From contig CM024755.1 of the NCBI GenBank assembly GCA_014218235.1, forward strand, positions 166,277,941 to 166,341,940: a DNA stretch of 64,000 nt, written 5' to 3'. A program made the position numbers and the translations under genes. The stretch comes from Colocasia esculenta (lineage: Eukaryota; Streptophyta; Magnoliopsida; Alismatales; Araceae). A model generated the notes under the pieces. The model was given only the letters and a program-made list of their open reading frames with translations, was not told the DNA's origin and searched no databases. This document shows, in pieces, positions 19,419 to 30,190 of the stretch (position 1 is the stretch's first letter; each line of letters opens with the position of its first letter).

Positions 19419-22400
19419 CTATTCATCATCAGCAGTGATTTCTTTTGCTTTGCCCTTTTGAGGGGCTAGACTTTCTGAGTGTTCCGGTGGAAACCACTCA
19501 TAGGTGATGATGCTTTCTTTCTCTTTGCCCTTCTCAGGGATTTGGCTTTTCGGGTGTTCCTGATACAGGTCAGCATAAAGGAGGTGACACTCATACACTT
19601 CAAACGGGTGCGCGTCAGCGAAAACCCTTTGCTCTTCTCTTCCTTTTATGTATTTGATGCACTGATGCAAGGTTGATGGAATGACTCCATTTTGATGGAG
19701 CCAAGACCGCCCCAGCAGAGCCTTGTAAGATGTGCTTGCATTGATCACATGAAATTGGACCTTCGTTCTGAAGTCCCCCAGAATCAAGTCGAGCTCCACG
19801 ACCCCCAGTGGTACCTCAAACCTCTGGTTAAAACCAACTATTCTGACATCATGCACGGAGGTGAGGTGCACATTGAAGTGATACTTCTGATAGATCTTAT
19901 ACGACAAAATGTTGACCGCTGCTCCGGAATCTACCAGAATTCTGTTCAGGGGCAGCCCATTCAATTGCCCCCTCATGTATAATGGTCTGTTATGAGTGGC
20001 CATGGGGAGGAGCATGTCCTCCGGGGTGAATGTGATGGACTCCGTACTGGCGACGGCGGCCTCTACTTGCACTTCTGCTAGGCAGGTCTCATATTGTGCT
20101 GGAGTTTGTAGGGCTGTGATCAACGCCTTCCTAGTCTCCTCACTTAATGATAGAATTTCCCACACACTGAACCGTGTAGGGATCTTCTTTAGCAGCTTGA
20201 TGATTCTGTTTTCTGCCCCGACATCATCTAGCTTCAATTCCTCTATGTTATTCGAGCTGTTCTTGGCTTGGGGCTTGCTGACCGGACTATTTTTCTCATT
20301 GCCGACTTTCTTTGGTGCCATTGGAGTGGTAGACAGCATTTTGGTTTGTTCTTCTGCTGCCAGGAACTCAGCAAAAGATGGGATTGTGCCCCCAGTCTCT
20401 TCATTAGTATAGAGCCCCGGAGGAGGTGGAAAATGCGCCCCCCGCACTTCAGGTTCCGGGATCTTGTAAGAGGTTTCCCCCCGGAAGATGATATTTTGAT
20501 TGGCTAGAGGAGGGCGCCCCCATTTCCTTCCGGACCTTGTTATGAACTCTTGACCTGAAGCCCCGACTTGATTAACATCATTCGGGGGAGGGTAGAATTC
20601 ATCTTCTTCATGGTGCTCCATCAGACCTAGTAGGGAGGAGATGGTATTGCATGAGAGAGTTGCAGCTACCTTCTTTTTCTTGGATCTTCTTTTCTTTTTC
20701 TTTTGTTTTGGTTTCGCGGTTTCTTGTCCCCAGAACAAATCCTCTTGGGGTTGAGGCCTCTCTTGTTCAGCAGATGTCTCGAGGGTCAGCTTCTCAAGCT
20801 CCTCCCATGGCATATATTCCTGTAGTCGGACGGGGTGCCTGTCCGGCTGTTCATATTCATCGAGTTCATCAATTAGCGCTTGCAAGCGCTCAAGCGAAGG
20901 GTTGCCCCCTCTATATAACGGGAGAGGCGTTTGACGCCTTCTATTGCCAGGGTTTCTTTGAATGACAACCCGGGGATCTATTGGATGCCATACCCGGGTG
21001 ACAACTGGTGCCGGTGGCTGAGGCGTCACTCCTCGAATATGCACTTTTGGAGCCGGCTTCTTCTTTGGCCTATTCTTCGTCTTGTTGGGCGCTTTCTGCC
21101 ACTCCTCCTGCTCCCTGATTAGGGTGAGGATAAGACTCTCATAGGTCTTCTCCGTGCTCGCCTCGGAGATCTCTTCTGGAAACTGTTGATATATGGAGAT
21201 CATGCTACCTGCAGCTTGCCGGGCGGGCAGTTCATGTGGCTGGGGCGGATCAACTTTGTAGTCCCCCATCTGCAATTCTCTCTTCTTGATCAGAGACTCC
21301 ATGATGTCTTTGAACACGTAGCAGTCTTCGAGAAGGTGCCCCAGGATCTGGTGGTACAGACAGTACCGGGGATCATCCTTCTTCGCCGCTTGATCAGGCC
21401 TTTTCAGTGTTGGCAGGGTAATCTTGTTGTATTTGATACCCCAGTCAAACAGTGTCTTGGTCTTTTCTTTGGGGAAAGAGTACAACTTCTTCATTTTATC
21501 TTGGAAAGGGATGACCTTTCTATTTTGTTCACTTTTGTTGTTGGAGGTTCCGGCTACCGCCTCGCCTTCGTCTCTTTGCTTTTCAAATGTTTTGAGGTCC
21601 ACTGCATGGACCTCCTTTCCCGCAGGCTTCTTATCGGCCGGCTTGCTTTTCTGACTTGTGAATGAGTTAGCGGGGTATTTTACCAGGAATGTTTCTATTT
21701 TCGCCACCACATTGTTCAACTTATCAAACGATCGGATCTCCATTCCGATCATTCTTTCCAAAAGTTCCCTTTTCAGGCTTTGTTTGCAAAGCTGAACCGC
21801 ATCTTCTTGATGGGGAGGCCGCTTACACCTCATGCTGAGGTTTCTCCACTGCTGGATGTAGTCCAACGCTGACTCATCGTTCTTTTGTCTGGTTGCGTAG
21901 AGTTCGGCAACTGTCACCTCCCTCTCAGCAATGTAGAATCTTTCTCTAAACTTCTTCTGCAAGTCAGTCCAGTCAGATATGGACCCTGCCGAAAGGCTGG
22001 AGTACCATTCAAACACAAGTCCAGTTAGGGAGGAGCCGAAGAACTTCAACAGGTATGATTCGTCGGCTGCCAAGTCACCCATCACGTTGATGTAATACGC
22101 GATGTGCTCTTTTGGTGACCCTCGCCCATTGAATTTATCAAACTTTGGAGGTTTGGTGACGCCCGATGGCAGCCTCTTTGCGGCATGGTGCGCAGGATAA
22201 GGTACCCTATATGCATCAAAAGCCGCAAGCTCTCCGTCACCTCGCTCGGCGAGCCTCATATCAATCATCTGTTCCAACATCAACTTGTTGATGGTGGTGG
22301 GGTCCACTTGTTGAGGGTAGAAGTGGGCCGACTGATTGTTCGGAGTGTTGATGATAGCCACCGGTGGTACCAGGGGCGGCTCTTGATTCTCAAGTTGCTG

Positions 22401-22502
22401 CTCAAGAATGTGAGCAGGCAAGGACTGTTGTTGTTGCAGAAGATGGTCCTGTCGCAGATGAGACTGTTGTTGTTGCTGTTGCTGGAAGAACTGCGGCTGC
22501 AA
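19419..22502 (-). CDS. E2 gag-protease
   Basis: Open frame of 1027 codons (no ATG required; it is the downstream part of a frame that starts above). Gln-rich N-terminus; Retrotrans_gag core about residues 115-280 (PPKFDKFNGRGSPKEHIAYY, FEWYSSLSAGSISDWTDLQ); a knuckle-like CLYHQILGHLLEDC near 380; Lys-rich and Pro-rich spacer; aspartic protease with ILVDSGAAVNILS near 860 and LLGRSWLHQ. The protease catalytic D-S-G is intact. This is the best-preserved coding block of E2. Confidence 0.88.
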   Translation of the reverse strand: MQPQFFQQQQQQQSHLRQDHLLQQQQSLPAHILEQQLENQEPPLVPPVAIINTPNNQSAHFYPQQVDPTTINKLMLEQMIDMRLAERGDGELAAFDAYRVPYPAHHAAKRLPSGVTKPPKFDKFNGRGSPKEHIAYYINVMGDLAADESYLLKFFGSSLTGLVFEWYSSLSAGSISDWTDLQKKFRERFYIAEREVTVAELYATRQKNDESALDYIQQWRNLSMRCKRPPHQEDAVQLCKQSLKRELLERMIGMEIRSFDKLNNVVAKIETFLVKYPANSFTSQKSKPADKKPAGKEVHAVDLKTFEKQRDEGEAVAGTSNNKSEQNRKVIPFQDKMKKLYSFPKEKTKTLFDWGIKYNKITLPTLKRPDQAAKKDDPRYCLYHQILGHLLEDCYVFKDIMESLIKKRELQMGDYKVDPPQPHELPARQAAGSMISIYQQFPEEISEASTEKTYESLILTLIREQEEWQKAPNKTKNRPKKKPAPKVHIRGVTPQPPAPVVTRVWHPIDPRVVIQRNPGNRRRQTPLPLYRGGNPSLERLQALIDELDEYEQPDRHPVRLQEYMPWEELEKLTLETSAEQERPQPQEDLFWGQETAKPKQKKKKRRSKKKKVAATLSCNTISSLLGLMEHHEEDEFYPPPNDVNQVGASGQEFITRSGRKWGRPPLANQNIIFRGETSYKIPEPEVRGAHFPPPPGLYTNEETGGTIPSFAEFLAAEEQTKMLSTTPMAPKKVGNEKNSPVSKPQAKNSSNNIEELKLDDVGAENRIIKLLKKIPTRFSVWEILSLSEETRKALITALQTPAQYETCLAEVQVEAAVASTESITFTPEDMLLPMATHNRPLYMRGQLNGLPLNRILVDSGAAVNILSYKIYQKYHFNVHLTSVHDVRIVGFNQRFEVPLGVVELDLILGDFRTKVQFHVINASTSYKALLGRSWLHQNGVIPSTLHQCIKYIKGREEQRVFADAHPFEVYECHLLYADLYQEHPKSQIPEKGKEKESIITYEWFPPEHSESLAPQKGKAKEITADDE

Positions 22503-22517
22503 GAGTTAGTATTGGGC

Positions 22518-23405
22518 CTATGGGCGCAGCTGCTGAGCTGTGGCCACAGGCGACTGTTGTGGTTGTTCATTTACCGGCCGCACGATAGCGCGCTGGGCCG
22601 AAGCTTCAACTGACCCCACGGTCTCTTGAGGGGTCTCTCCTGAGCCCTCAACCTCTTGGGATGCATGTCCCTCGGTCTCTTTGCCCTTAATCTGCCGTTT
22701 GAGCTCTGCAATTTCGGCTTGATACTGCTGCAGTAGCTTCATGATGGCTGGATCTATGGGTGCAGCAAAAGGAATCTCCCGCAAGGTACCCCCAGGAGTC
22801 AGTTCTGGTGGTGGTGGTGGTGGTGGAATGTCATCATTGCCCCCACTACCCTGGGCGGTGACCACATTGGCACTGACCGCCATCATTTGTGATGCAGGTG
22901 TGTTCTCATTTCCATATGCGGCCGCCAAAACTGCTGTCGTTGCTCTTCTCCTGGTGACGGCACCAGGTCTTTCTGCCAATTTCGCTAACTCTTCGTTGCT
23001 AGCTGGCAGAGCCCCATATCGGCCCCATACGCCGGCCATGTGACATGCAAAGATTTTAATATTCCCGTTCCGGTCTCTTTCGGCTCTTCGGGAAATGCGG
23101 GAAGGAAATGATAGCCTTTCAAAGACCGATACCCAGGGTTTGGCCCTCCAGGTCCGCTCATGATTGTGTTCACATGGAACATTGTTCTCATCAGTGAAGC
23201 TCCCAGTTTCCGCCTGAGGAACCCTTGTATCTCTTTGCCTTTTCTCACGCCGCAGCGGGGCATTTATGAGGTGAGGGGTACGGTCGCACACGACCCTGGC
23301 TGCCCCCTGCTGATCGTAGGTGGTTGAGATCATTGATGCAAGAGAGTCTTCTCGTATCGGCGGGAGGTAAGCATGTCTCCGCAACTCCGCTCTTTTGTTA
23401 TGCAA
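22518..23405 (-). pseudogene. E2 gag N-terminal extension
   Basis: Same frame as the gag-protease block, separated from it by two in-frame stops 4 codons apart (TAG 22518-22520 and TAA 22506-22508). Contains a proline run (DIPPPPPPP), a short coiled-coil-like segment (LLQQYQAEIAELKRQIKG) and Arg-rich N-terminal sequence. No enzymatic motif. Probably the true N-terminus of Gag. Confidence 0.65.
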
Positions 23406-24094
23406 GCGGGCATAAGCACATGCCCCCCTTGACGAATTCTAGCCCCGAAGCCTCTAGGTGGCCGCTGGTAGTCCGGGACCCTTTCCTCAGCTGCATTTGT
23501 TGGCAGGTTCTTTTCTAGTGCGGACTCCTCCAGCCTGGGCTTTTGCATTTTCTTAGGTCGCCAGACCTGTTTGAACTTGATGGGTTTTGGGGGCAACTTG
23601 CTCTTGAAGGTGTTGTTCATTTCTCCTTTACTTGTTAAAGCTTGGAAAGAGTTCTTCACGGGTACTGTTGGCATGACCTGTTTTGGCATAGCCTGTATTC
23701 TTTTTTCTTGCAGATGGATTCTTAGGTCTCTGATCCGCACACTCTTCCCCGAAGCAGATACACGCGCTCGGCGAGTGACAATGTTTTCAGCTTCTGTTAT
23801 CTGTTGAGGATGTCTATTGGTTCTTTCTCCTTTGGTCTTCTTGTGAGTGCCATGCTCCAAGTGGTGGACGTGGAAACTCAACTTTTCGGTGCTCTTTTTG
23901 GCTTCAACGTTGTGTTCAATCTCAGCTTCAATCTCTCTCTTGGCCTCCGGATGCAGGACATTGACGAATGCAACCCCCAAGAAGTTGGGGAACTCCACGA
24001 CTGGTGGAAAGTTTCGTTAGCGAGTCGGCACAGCGAGATAGCCGTATCTTGCATGATCCTGGACGGCCAGGGGTCCGAAACGAACTCCAGCCAT
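23330..24094 (-). pseudogene. E2 ORF1 (Ogre-type leader ORF)
   Basis: ATG at 24094, about 120 bp after the 5' LTR end; MAGVRFGPLAVQDHARYGYL, then an in-frame TAA near 24018, then open to 23330 (VEFPNFLGVAFVNVLHPEA and Lys/Arg-rich sequence). Ogre elements have an extra ORF of unknown function in this position. It overlaps the start of the gag frame by about 75 bp. Confidence 0.6.
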
Positions 24095-24194
24095 CGTGCT
24101 ATTAGTACCTGTTAGTCAATTCAAAATGATAGTCAGAATTGATCATGTAAGGCCACACGACTTTCTATTCTGGCGAAAAGATGAAGGGAAGCTT

Positions 24195-24213
24195 GGTCCC
24201 ACCGGGCGTGCCA
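24195..24213 (-). other. E2 primer-binding site
   Basis: On the minus strand, TGGCACGCCCGGTGGGACC begins 3 nt after the 5' LTR's terminal CCACA, the expected PBS position. Confidence 0.7.
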
Positions 24214-24216
24214 CGC

Positions 24217-27072
24217 TGTGGAAATGGAAAATTTAATCAATTTTAAAAAAAATCTATTTATTCTTTTTATCATGTTTTCTCATGCTCTCATGGATGAATG
24301 CGTATTGCTAATCCAAGTCCCGCCGAACGCTGCTTGAGCGACAATGACGTGAGATGAATCAGCAATCTGCATAGCGCGGGCGTGCCAGTCACCGAGGTGA
24401 TGATAAGTGGTTTGCCTTCGAGAGCCGAAGGGCTTTGGGTCTATTGTGCGCACCGTTTGACTTCGTCAAACGAGAGTGAGTGGTCGGGTCCTGGACCAAA
24501 ATCCCGTCGTTGCCTAAGTGCAACGTCGTTAATTACATCCCTCTGAGAGGGAAAACCCTTGATTAATCGCCAGATTAGAAAGCCTTGTGACCTTAAAACG
24601 GGGACATCCGATAAAGGTGCGAAACACAATTTAAATTTGAGCTGAAGTATTATTAAGCAAAATGAATGTCTATTCGAAAATCGTTTGATCTTTTATTTAA
24701 CCAATTACCGAATCTCCCTGCCTATTCACTCGTTTGTTTCTTTTATCATGAAAAAGCTCAGTTCGTCCTTTTGTTCTATTTGAGAAAGACAAGCTAAGAA
24801 ATGGTCTATTTGATCATTTATTGAAAATAACCACAATTTAGTCTTTTGCTGAAAACAATTTCAATTTGGTCCCCTTTTTGTATTATTGTAAAACATGATG
24901 TGATCTTTTATTTAATTGGAAAAGCTTGATTTGGTCTTTTGTTCTTTTGTAAAACATGAGATGATCTTTTGTCCATTGTTGCTTGAAAATGGTTCAATTT
25001 GATCTTTTGTTTCTTTTACCATGAAAATGTTTCAATTTATTCTTTGGTTCTTTTGAACATTTAAAATGGGGTTCTGCTCGCGATTCGGCGCTGCTTGACC
25101 GTCGGGTGGTCAATCGGCAGCAAGGGGCGCACTCAATCCGGCGGGGCTCATCCGATTCGACGCGACTTGCAAACAGCCTCAATTCGGCGGGGCTCATCTG
25201 ATTCAGCGCGGCTGGTTCAAGGCAGGAACGGGATCGGCGGGGCAGAACCGAATCGACGAAGGGACCAAACCAGTAGAATGGGGTCGAATCGGCGGGGCAA
25301 AACCGAGTCGGCGAAGGGACCAAACCAATAGAATGGGGTCGAATTGGCGGGGTGCCACTGAGGTGATAGACATCACCGAATCGGCGATCATTCGAAACGT
25401 CGCCGAATCAATTGAACATTGATGATTTCTTTTAGGAATCTCGCGCCGATTCAACCTTCGCGGGAAAAAATCGACAGCATTTCCCCTTATTGTGATTGAT
25501 AGGGGGAAAGCGTGGTACGCATCCACCGTATGTGGAGATGGTACCAAAGGGCGGAGTGTATGTCGAAGGACGACATAGCTTCAATGGCACATGATGCCGG
25601 TCCCCAAGGCATGCCCACGGGGATCCAGACGATGTCATGACCACACCAACTCACGGGGCGAATGAACAATGTATGGACCCATCCGTTCGGACATAGACAT
25701 TGTGTTGTCCAACCCGGGGGTACGGATGAGTCTCATATCAATCTATTTGGCCCTTGTTTGGTCAGCGCCATATTGAGCAATGACTCTGCTCATATGGCTC
25801 TACCAAGGGTAGTCACTGGCCGCTGAATCGGCGCACTCTCCCCCAGACCTGCAAACCACCAGGACTGGTTCTGAGCTAGCCGAATTGGCGCAGGGACTTC
25901 CTGCCCAAACAGTGACATGCATTCTTTTTTTTACACCAGTCATGCTCACAGCAGTGGACCATTTTTGGGCCTAAGATGGATTTTTTTTGGCTTATTTACA
26001 TGAAGGGGCTAAGCAAGAAGGTATGAACATCACTTGTTCAACCTCTTGGCTAGCGTGAGGGGGCATCCATCGACCCAAGGGGGGGACTCTTATTGGGGCT
26101 GTTTGAACAGTGATAAAATACTCTTTTGAAGGGCTAAAACAGTGGGGGAAATCGCTTATTGGAGGGAGAAAGGGGCATGGTACACATGCATTGAATAAGA
26201 TATGGGGTTCTATACCCCCATGACCTCATTTATTGAGGTATGGAGGGCATAAAGAGTCCATGTATGGCCTGTTAATATGGGGAGGCGCACCAAGCAACAT
26301 GTGACCTCTCCTCATCTCGGTGCCTCTTACCCATGCAAAGAAAGAAAGCTTGTAGAAAACTTGTATGCAAAGGGGAAAGAGCTATACATTAAATGCAAGG
26401 TAATGAGCCATCACGTCAAAGAGAGATGGGGGGAAGCATATAAAATGATGTTCTCTTGCTAAAGAGGGGAGATGATACAAAGACTTCAAAGAAAACAAAG
26501 GGGAGGGAAAACCCCAACGTGCCACCTCCTCTCCTCTCTCTTCTCTTGATGGGACAAGACAAAGCAAAGAAGAAAACAAACAAATGGAGGAGAAGAGGGG
26601 GAGGGCTCTCTCTCTTGCTCTCCTCACCTTTTTTCTTGGTTTTCTCTTGCTCTTTTCTGCAGGGCCTTCACGGGAAGGGACTTCTTGGACCAGAAAACAC
26701 AGAGCTCCCTCCCCTTTGCTGCTTGCTTGTTGGAGAAGACAGCCCCCCAGCCACTTCCTCCTTCCTTTCTCACGCAATGCCTTTTTTCTCTTCAAGTCTT
26801 TTAAAAAGAAAACCCCCCAAAAATGCCACAAGCAGTTCCCTCTGCCCCATTTGCGCAGCAGGCTGCTTTTTGCAATCTTTGGAACCCCCTTTTGGGAGGT
26901 GTTCCATTCCCTTATTCTCACCTCCCTTCATGGGATGAGATAAGGTTGCTCCCTCATGGGCCTTTGGGTGGCTCATTGGTGGGCTTTTCTTTTAATTTCT
27001 GCTCACCTAACAAAGGGCTTGTGGGATGGGCCGACGATGTGGGGGCCCATTAGTAAATTTAGGGTGTCCACA
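24217..27072 (-). repeat. E2 5' LTR (2856 bp)
   Basis: On the minus strand starts TGTGGACACCC (27072) and ends TTTCCACA (24217), with TGTGG/CCACA terminal inverted repeats. Its first 102 bp match the 3' LTR remnant. It contains 55-bp tandem units at about 25225-25350 and many copies of an AATCGGCGGGG-like word (25080-25900). Coding-like stretches near 26380-26940 are low-complexity and I do not call genes in them. Confidence 0.85.
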
Positions 27073-27200
27073 ACGCTCTACCTATGTACGAGATCATTTT
27101 TGAACGTCTATGGAACTGAACACCTTGGTACATTGCTTGCCAACATGCGGCAGACCAACCAGCCAAAAAACACATCCGTTTATAACCCCTCGCGAACCAA

Positions 27201-29034
27201 CTAGTTCTCGGCCACAACTTTATCGGCCGCCTCGGCATATATCTCGTCAGCTGCTTTGGACGTCGCCTCGTCGACGACTGCAGCCGCCGCCTCTTCCTTG
27301 GCATCTTCCCTAGCTGCACGAGCTTCCGAGAGGTCAAGATTAGGAAACAGCTCGGCAACATGACCGAGGCAATCATTATAGCCTTCCTGGTAAAGCCGCC
27401 AATCTCTTCCGCGAGCTCCTCGGACGTATGATACTCCTGTATCGCCTTCTCAAGCTCATCCGCCACGAGTTGGGCCGTCTGCTCCTGAGACAGTTTGTGC
27501 GACGCTATCTCGTCGGCAAGAGCCGCTTTCACGGCTTGGAGCGCTACCTTCTCGGCTTGAAGAGCAGCGCCCGCAGACTCCAACGCCGCCCGAAGTTCGC
27601 CCTCGGTCTTCTTCGCCTCCTCAGCATCCTTCTGATGAAGGGCCTTCTCGGAAGCAGCAAATGCTTCAGCCTCGGCTATCCGCTTATCCGAGGACACTCT
27701 CTTTACTTCGGCCCGATGCACGAAGGCGTCAAAGGTCAACATATGTGCCAAGATCGAGGAGTAGAACTCACTGACCAGCCTTCTTGGGGACTTTCCGAGA
27801 GCCTCCGCCTTCAGCTCTGCAGGGACCGAGGTCTGCCCTCAGCTGACCGGGTCAAGGGGTACCTTGATCCGAGCTGGCTCGGGGAATACCGCCGACGGGG
27901 GCGGCGTCGAGGGTTGAGGGCGCTTCGTCGGCCTCTCTTCGACTGCTAACTGCGAGGCGGCGGCCTCCGAGCTGTCCTCGTTCTCCTTCCCCGTTGGGCC
28001 AACAGGAGCCTCGGATCTCTCCAGTGGGCGTTTCTCAGGGCGTTTCTTGTCTCGCCGAGCCCGAGCGAGGTCGGCTAGTGAAGGCCCCGCCCTTACCTTA
28101 CGCGTAGGAGAGGTCACGTCAGCCATCACTACAGAAGAACCAATCAACGTGTCAGTAGGCATCAAGGGAACTATAGGAAAATATAGAGACAAGGAGACGA
28201 CGACCTTCTGAGCCTTCAGCAATCAGCTCGAGTAGTACGTCGGTTGGTTCAACCAAGTCAGGTTTCTCTGCTTCCCGTAGGTAGGAGAAATCCAAAAGCT
28301 CAGATTTTCTAAGCTTGGGCGGCCCAAACGCCTTACTCCGGACATCGACCTCAGACCACTCGGTCGGGAAAGGCCAACCAGAGGGAGAATATAGGAAGAC
28401 GAAATTCCTCTTCCATCCATGAACAAATGACGGGAGGTGATTAAGAATTTGTCGTCCTGCCCGAGCTGAGAAGTAAAGCTAGTTTCCAAATGGCTTTACG
28501 GAGAAGCAATAGAAGAAGAGACGAAGAGTCGGGGACACACCAGTCGATACACATAAAACCAGGAAACCGACGACTATCCGCCACGAGTTTGGCGCCAGTT
28601 GAGAGGGGGCAGCCGAGCTCAAAGAGCAAAGCTATGATGAAAGGGTGGAAAGGGAAGCGCAAACCAGCACGAATCGCCTCAGAGTATATGCAAACCCCCC
28701 CTTCCAGAACGTAATGGGCTCGAAAGTGTTTGTTGGCAAAGAACACAACGTCAGCCGAAAGGGAGCGGCTCAAACGTTTCCTAACGCAGCGGAATGTTTT
28801 GGAGTTCGTTTTGCACCACGCGTCGGCGAAGTTGTCGGCTAGACGGCGGTCCCCCGAGGTATGGGCAGAAGGGGCGTGAGGAACGTAGCCCTCAGGTTGA
28901 ACCTTCAAAATGAAGCCCTTCTCTACTGGACCGTAAACAAAGGTACCGGTGTTCTGATCATGTGAGGAAGGGACCTCACTATCCATTCTAGAGGAAGACT
29001 CCCCACGAAAAGACTGCGACTGCGAGATGCTCAT
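27201..29034 (-). pseudogene. E1 antisense gene, Transposase_28 / putative gypsy-type transposon protein
   Basis: Antisense to E1. ATG at 29034 (MSISQSQSFRGE). N-terminal part with FADAWCKTNSKTF-like, AGLRFPFHPFI and SWRIVVGFLVLC, PTLRLFFYCFSVKPFGN, YFSARAGRQILNHLP, HGWKRNFVFLY and WPFPTEWSE motifs. This is the Transposase_28 (PF04195, putative gypsy type transposon) pattern found in accessory ORFs of plant Tat elements. A 76-bp GT-AG intron (28129-28204) leads in phase into a basic, then coiled-coil-like C-terminal region (27839-27201, ending VVAEN). Damage: frame change near 28610, TAG near 28482, TGA at 27839-27841, frame change near 27385. Function unknown. Confidence 0.78.
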
Positions 29035-29183
29035 TGCTTACCTCTAAGAAGAGCAAGCAGGGTTGAGCCGACGACGCATCTACATCGACGAGGTAAGACG
29101 CAGCGTCGGAAGATCGCTCCGCAGTTGCTGGGAATCACCCTCAGGAAAGGGAGTAGGCAACCCCATCTCCACGACGGTCCGCC

Positions 29184-29191
29184 TATTTATA
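29184..29191 (-). promoter_or_regulatory. TATA box for the E1 antisense gene
   Basis: Minus strand reads CCTATAAATAGG, a consensus plant TATA box, about 150 bp upstream of the antisense ATG and about 400 bp inside the 3' LTR. No competing ATG-rich leader lies between. Confidence 0.55.
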
Positions 29192-29567
29192 GGCTCAACG
29201 ACTTGAGCCCGATCGAACAGTCAAAAGCGTGTCGGAAGCTCTGGACGGACAAGACGTCGCCACGCGCCAGAAGCCCATCAGGCGGGAGACAATCACCCGG
29301 ATCCGCAACGTTCGTCGCTGTTAGGAGGTATCATCATTAGCAGGGGAATCGAGGCGATCACGCGGAGATTGACCTCTCAAATCTGCCATAAAAGCGCACG
29401 AGCGTGACCTCCCACGCAACCTCCAGAATCATTATGTCAGAAACGTACCCGAAGTCGGCGCAAACGGGTGACAGAACCGACATCGAAATGCGCGAACAGC
29501 TAGCAGATAGGGAAAAGCAAAGGTGTTGGTCCTGCTCGACTTCTCCTCGGATCGTGTACTTGCTCCG

Positions 29568-29587
29568 ACGAGAAGCCGGGGGGCCGA
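29568..29587 (+). other. E1 polypurine tract
   Basis: GAGAAGCCGGGGGGCCGA immediately precedes the 3' LTR's TGATACCGG. Confidence 0.65.
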
Positions 29588-30190
29588 TGATACCGGTCGC
29601 CAGTCGCCGAGACGGTCGCCGATGACGCCTCCCAGAATTTTGTCATCCGACGATCCCTGCGCGTGGGTCCACGACGAATCCAACCCCGCCACAGCATAAG
29701 GAAGGCCAAGGTCATTCATTCGCTATTCATGGTATGTCCAGCTGGCCTTGCGCTCGTTAGCCTAGCATGCCTGATATGGAAGGATTCAAGGATCTCGGGC
29801 CACGACATCGCGCCCCACTATCATTGGCAAACGCTAGCTGTGATCCGAAGGGTCTCCCGATGATCGCGCCCCTTGCCGTGAAACCTCTCCTGAGCATTCC
29901 AGGGAAACCGTGGATGCAAACACGGGCAACTTACAATGTCCAAGCCCGCAAGGCCCCTCTATAAAAGAAAAAGGGACGCGACAGGAAAAAGGTACGCTAC
30001 TGGCAGTACCAGAACTTTCTCCTCTAGTCTTCTACTCTTCTAACTTGGACGTCGGAGTGTCTTTCCACCGAGGTGACTCGATGGTCTTTGCAGGCCGGAG
30101 TTTCGTCAGCTCGCACCGACGACGACACGCCATCGCCTCGGGACCCATCCGGATTGACTCCGATCAGTCCCCTTTGCTATTGCAGCAACA
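29588..30190 (+). repeat. E1 3' LTR
   Basis: Aligns with 1921-2505. It contains one extra 18-bp segment after TATAAAAGAAAAAG (about 29975-29992) that duplicates nearby AAAAAGG-type sequence. Followed by agtgc, the right target-site copy. Confidence 0.9.

Larger units (their letters stand above)
5509..27072 (-). mobile_element. E2: giant Tat/Ogre-type Gypsy element, minus strand, nested in E1
   Basis: In minus orientation: 5' LTR 27072-24217, PBS, ORF1, gag-protease, RT, two RNase H domains, integrase, a hairpin/minisatellite region, an antisense plus-strand gene, a PPT, and only the first 102 bp of the 3' LTR. The internal region is about 18.6 kb; with two intact LTRs it would have been about 24 kb, the size class of Ogre elements. 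An extra ORF before gag, an archaeal-type second RNase H and an accessory gene near the 3' LTR are known traits of the Tat/Ogre lineage. The right flank is acgct. The left target duplicate was removed with most of the 3' LTR. Many nonsense codons are present. Confidence 0.85.
1921..30190 (+). mobile_element. E1: Tat-type Gypsy LTR retrotransposon, interrupted by E2
   Basis: LTRs of 585 bp (1921-2505) and 603 bp (29588-30190) both begin TGATACCGG and end GCAGCAACA. The PBS starts TGGCGCCGTCTGTGGG. A purine-rich tract precedes the 3' LTR. Flanks are ggtgc on the left and agtgc on the right, a 4-of-5 match for a target-site duplication. Inside, in plus orientation, are gag, protease and the first half of reverse transcriptase. 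An additional gene runs antisense near the 3' LTR, as known for Tat-lineage elements. I count about 26 mismatches and one 18-bp indel between the LTRs (roughly 4-5% divergence). Everything from 5509 to 27072 is the nested element E2; E1's distal pol is missing. Confidence 0.88.

Noticed and set aside
26438..26447. TATAAAATG as a plus-strand promoter
   Set aside because: It lies on the strand opposite to E2's transcription within the LTR and no plus-strand gene follows.
26380..26940. Protein-coding genes in the E2 LTR on both strands
   Set aside because: The frames are low-complexity Lys/Arg/Ser/Phe-rich strings without domains, lie wholly within the LTR and overlap each other on both strands.
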